A stretch of 41,710 nt of DNA from HGM13233 sp964478515. Its GTDB lineage: Bacteria; Bacillota; Clostridia; Oscillospirales; Ruminococcaceae. Position 1 is the first letter of the stretch. The number at the start of each line of letters is the position of its first letter. The notes under the pieces are model-generated. The model ran no database searches. It was not told where the DNA came from and worked only from the letters and a program-made list of their open reading frames with translations. The position numbers and the translations under genes were made by a program. The DNA is taken from contig CAYZIL010000021.1 in the NCBI GenBank assembly GCA_964478515.1, positions 1 through 41,710 on the forward strand, written 5' to 3'. Below, piece after piece: positions 40,585-41,710 of the stretch.

Positions 40585-41250
40585 TTAATTGCTCGCATTC
40601 TGTCTTGCGTAAAAAACAATTTCGGTTATTGCCGTGTCATGTTCGTCGTCGCCGGGACCGGGCGTCGCGCCGGTTATCCTAAAGGTTATTGTACAATTCC
40701 CGTTAACCGCAATCGACTCGGAAAAATCTACATACTGCCACTGGTCGGTATTCTGCAGATATATATTTGCATAGAACTCGCCGTTCACATACATCGCCAG
40801 CGAGGTAACTCTACCGTTGTTAGCAAAAGTCTGAGCGCTTTTTGTATACCCGTTCAGAAATCCGAGCGCGTCAACGCGAGTGCCCTCCATTGTGAACGAC
40901 ACCGACTCGCCTATGCCGTCGCCTTCTACACCCTCAACCCATGCGGTACTAAAATTTCCGTCCACCGCGTTCCAGACAGAATAGGTATTATCTCCGATAT
41001 CGCTGAGCGTAGAGGACGCGTTTGCGTCAAACGTTGCGGTATCGTTGTAATAGCTGTATCCCGGCTGAAGCGTGGAATAGTACTCCGTGTTTGATGATTG
41101 TTCCGGCTGGGAATCAGACGCCTGCGACGGCGCGGCATCCTGAGTCGGAGATTGATCACCGTCGTTTTTTTCTATCCTATCAAAAAGCTCACAGCTGCAA
41201 AGCGATAACACACACAGAACCGCAATTACAACAACGACAGCTTTCTTCAT
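40585..41250 (-). CDS. putative lipoprotein with discoidin-like (NADase-type glycan-binding) domain
   Basis: The 221-residue product begins with a basic and hydrophobic signal segment ending in LCSC, with Cys20 as the likely lipidation site, so it should be anchored outside the membrane. A Ser/Gln/Asp/Pro-rich linker follows (about 30-65). The rest is a beta-rich domain with features such as STLSDIGDNTY, NAVDGNFSTAWVEG, GIGESV and FLNGYTKSAQTFANNGRV. I recognise this pattern as the discoidin-like domain found in NAD glycohydrolase-type glycan-binding proteins. No catalytic domain is present, so binding to a glycan or cell surface is inferred. It has a perfect consensus promoter and its own terminator, and stands alone beside the tRNA cluster. 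Confidence 0.8.
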   Translation of the reverse strand: MKKAVVVVIAVLCVLSLCSCELFDRIEKNDGDQSPTQDAAPSQASDSQPEQSSNTEYYSTLQPGYSYYNDTATFDANASSTLSDIGDNTYSVWNAVDGNFSTAWVEGVEGDGIGESVSFTMEGTRVDALGFLNGYTKSAQTFANNGRVTSLAMYVNGEFYANIYLQNTDQWQYVDFSESIAVNGNCTITFRITGATPGPGDDEHDTAITEIVFYARQNASN

Positions 41251-41285
41251 ATTCTCATTTTCCTTATATAAATATTTCTTTTACA

Positions 41286-41314
41286 ATTATAAATACTGCA
41301 AATAGCCTTGTCAA
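41286..41314 (-). promoter_or_regulatory. perfect consensus sigma-A promoter for the lipoprotein
   Basis: On the minus strand TTGACA (41309-41314) and TATAAT (41286-41291) are 17 bases apart, an exact match to the consensus. The predicted start is about 28 bases before the coding region. Confidence 0.85.
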
Positions 41315-41355
41315 TTTTATATCGGAAAATGTTGGTATTTTTGTTATAAATAATT

Positions 41356-41386
41356 ACGGCGCTGCAAGCAGAACTTGCAGCGCCGT
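41356..41386 (-). terminator. terminator of the tRNA cluster
   Basis: An 11-bp stem (41358-41368 with 41374-41384), extendable to 13 bp, closes a 5-base loop right after the CCA end of tRNA-Thr. The T-containing tail ATTATTT follows on the minus strand. The outermost pair reaches the last tRNA base area, so processing and termination adjoin. Confidence 0.75.
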
Positions 41387-41461
41387 GGAGCTGTTGATCA
41401 GATTCGAACTGACGACCTCATCCTTACCAAGGATGTGCTCTGCCGACTGAGCTACAACAGC
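41386..41461 (-). tRNA. tRNA-Thr(GGT)
   Basis: On the minus strand the acceptor GCTGTTG pairs with CAACAGC, followed by T and an encoded CCA. The anticodon stem CATCC/GGATG closes the loop TTGGTAA, giving anticodon GGT. The T arm has TTCGAAT. It is the last tRNA of the cluster. Confidence 0.96.
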
Positions 41462-41466
41462 AATTT

Positions 41467-41543
41467 TGGCGACCCGGATGAGACTCGAACTCACGACCTC
41501 TAGCGTGACAGGCTAGCGTTCTAACCAACTGAACTACCGGGCC
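41467..41543 (-). tRNA. tRNA-Asp(GTC)
   Basis: On the minus strand the acceptor is GGCCCGG with CCGGGTC (one G-U pair), discriminator G and encoded CCA. The stem CTAGC/GCTAG closes the loop CTGTCAC, giving anticodon GTC. It lies five bases from tRNA-Thr. Confidence 0.96.
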
Positions 41544-41545
41544 AT

Positions 41546-41621
41546 TGGCAGGGGCAGAAGGATTCGAACCCTCGGCACGCGGTTTTGGAGACCGCTGCTC
41601 TACCAACTGAGCTATGCCCCT
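41546..41621 (-). tRNA. tRNA-Trp(CCA)
   Basis: On the minus strand the acceptor is AGGGGCA with TGCCCCT, discriminator G and encoded CCA. The stem GCGGT/ACCGC closes the loop CTCCAAA, giving anticodon CCA. It lies two bases from tRNA-Asp. Confidence 0.96.
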
Positions 41622-41624
41622 ATT

Positions 41625-41654
41625 TTCCGTTTAGACCGTTTTGGTCTTTCGGAA
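41625..41654 (-). other. hairpin between tRNA-Met and tRNA-Trp
   Basis: TTCCG/CGGAA and AGACC/GGTCT pair with a small asymmetric internal loop, filling most of the gap between two tRNAs. No T-run follows on the minus strand, so it looks like a processing spacer rather than a terminator. Confidence 0.4.
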
Positions 41655-41657
41655 TTT

Positions 41658-41710
41658 TGGTGGGCCTTCAGGGACTCGAACCCCGGACCGACCGGTTATG
41701 AGCCGGTTGC
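41658..41710 (-). tRNA. tRNA-Met(CAT), 5' part missing at window edge
   Basis: On the minus strand the anticodon stem ACCGG/CCGGT closes CTCATAA with anticodon CAT, followed by a T arm with TTCGAGT, the acceptor strand AAGGCCC and encoded CCA. The form fits an elongator tRNA-Met. A tRNA-Ile(CAT) that would be modified by TilS has the same anticodon and cannot be excluded, because the D arm and 5' acceptor are outside the window. Confidence 0.8.

Noticed and set aside
1..41710. CRISPR array, insertion sequence, prophage or defence island
   Set aside because: No regularly spaced repeats, transposase, integrase or defence domain was seen; gene content is core housekeeping.

Overview
The window looks like a chromosomal, mostly housekeeping segment of a Firmicute, most likely a member of the Clostridia. 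The reasons are AGGAGG-type ribosome binding sites, strong sigma-A promoters, a BofA-family gene beside secG and a type A rnpB, the c-di-AMP phosphodiesterase gdpP with rnj-rplI-dnaB, a folate ECF transporter under a tetrahydrofolate riboswitch, and a divergent clostridial-style type IIA topoisomerase pair. Base composition is around half G+C by eye. Family and genus cannot be fixed from this sequence. I see no insertion sequence, prophage, CRISPR array or integrase.

Layout. From the left edge to about 30.05 kb nearly everything is on the minus strand. A tRNA-Val (cut by the edge) follows a lon-engB-methyltransferase-hslO operon. Next come tig-clpP-clpX, an operon of two ABC exporter half-subunits plus an AI-2E-type permease, and gdhA. 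The RNase P RNA gene is on the plus strand, followed by bofA and secG on the minus strand. A two-gene topoisomerase operon precedes (in coordinates) a long operon read as rnj-gdpP-rplI-dnaB-tilS/hprT-ftsH. This operon has a clear promoter near 30.15 kb and a strong terminator near 20.46 kb.

At 30.05-30.24 kb the direction switches through a divergent promoter region. The plus-strand block holds rnhA, the Fe-S/tRNA thiolation operon nifS-iscU-mnmA, glnS, a THF riboswitch with folT, and a D-2-hydroxyacid dehydrogenase. From 37.3 kb genes are again on the minus strand: a frameshifted acyl-ACP thioesterase, an M3 oligoendopeptidase, a GNAT acetyltransferase, a small lipoprotein with a discoidin-like domain, and a tRNA cluster read Met(CAT)-Trp-Asp-Thr.

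How the genes work together. Protein quality control dominates the left part: Hsp33, Lon, trigger factor, ClpXP and FtsH. tRNA function recurs: rnpB, TilS, MnmA supplied with sulfur by NifS/IscU, GlnRS, and six tRNAs. Nucleotide and RNA turnover come from RNase J, RNase HI, HprT and GdpP.

The points most worth a second look are: the THF riboswitch with a visible Shine-Dalgarno-sequestering hairpin; the TilS-HprT fusion with an apparent internal translation start; a structured leader with a terminator ahead of the ABC exporter genes; dyad sequences in the gdhA, nifS and topoisomerase promoter regions; and the doubly frameshifted thioesterase. I did not find a clearly novel multi-gene system.
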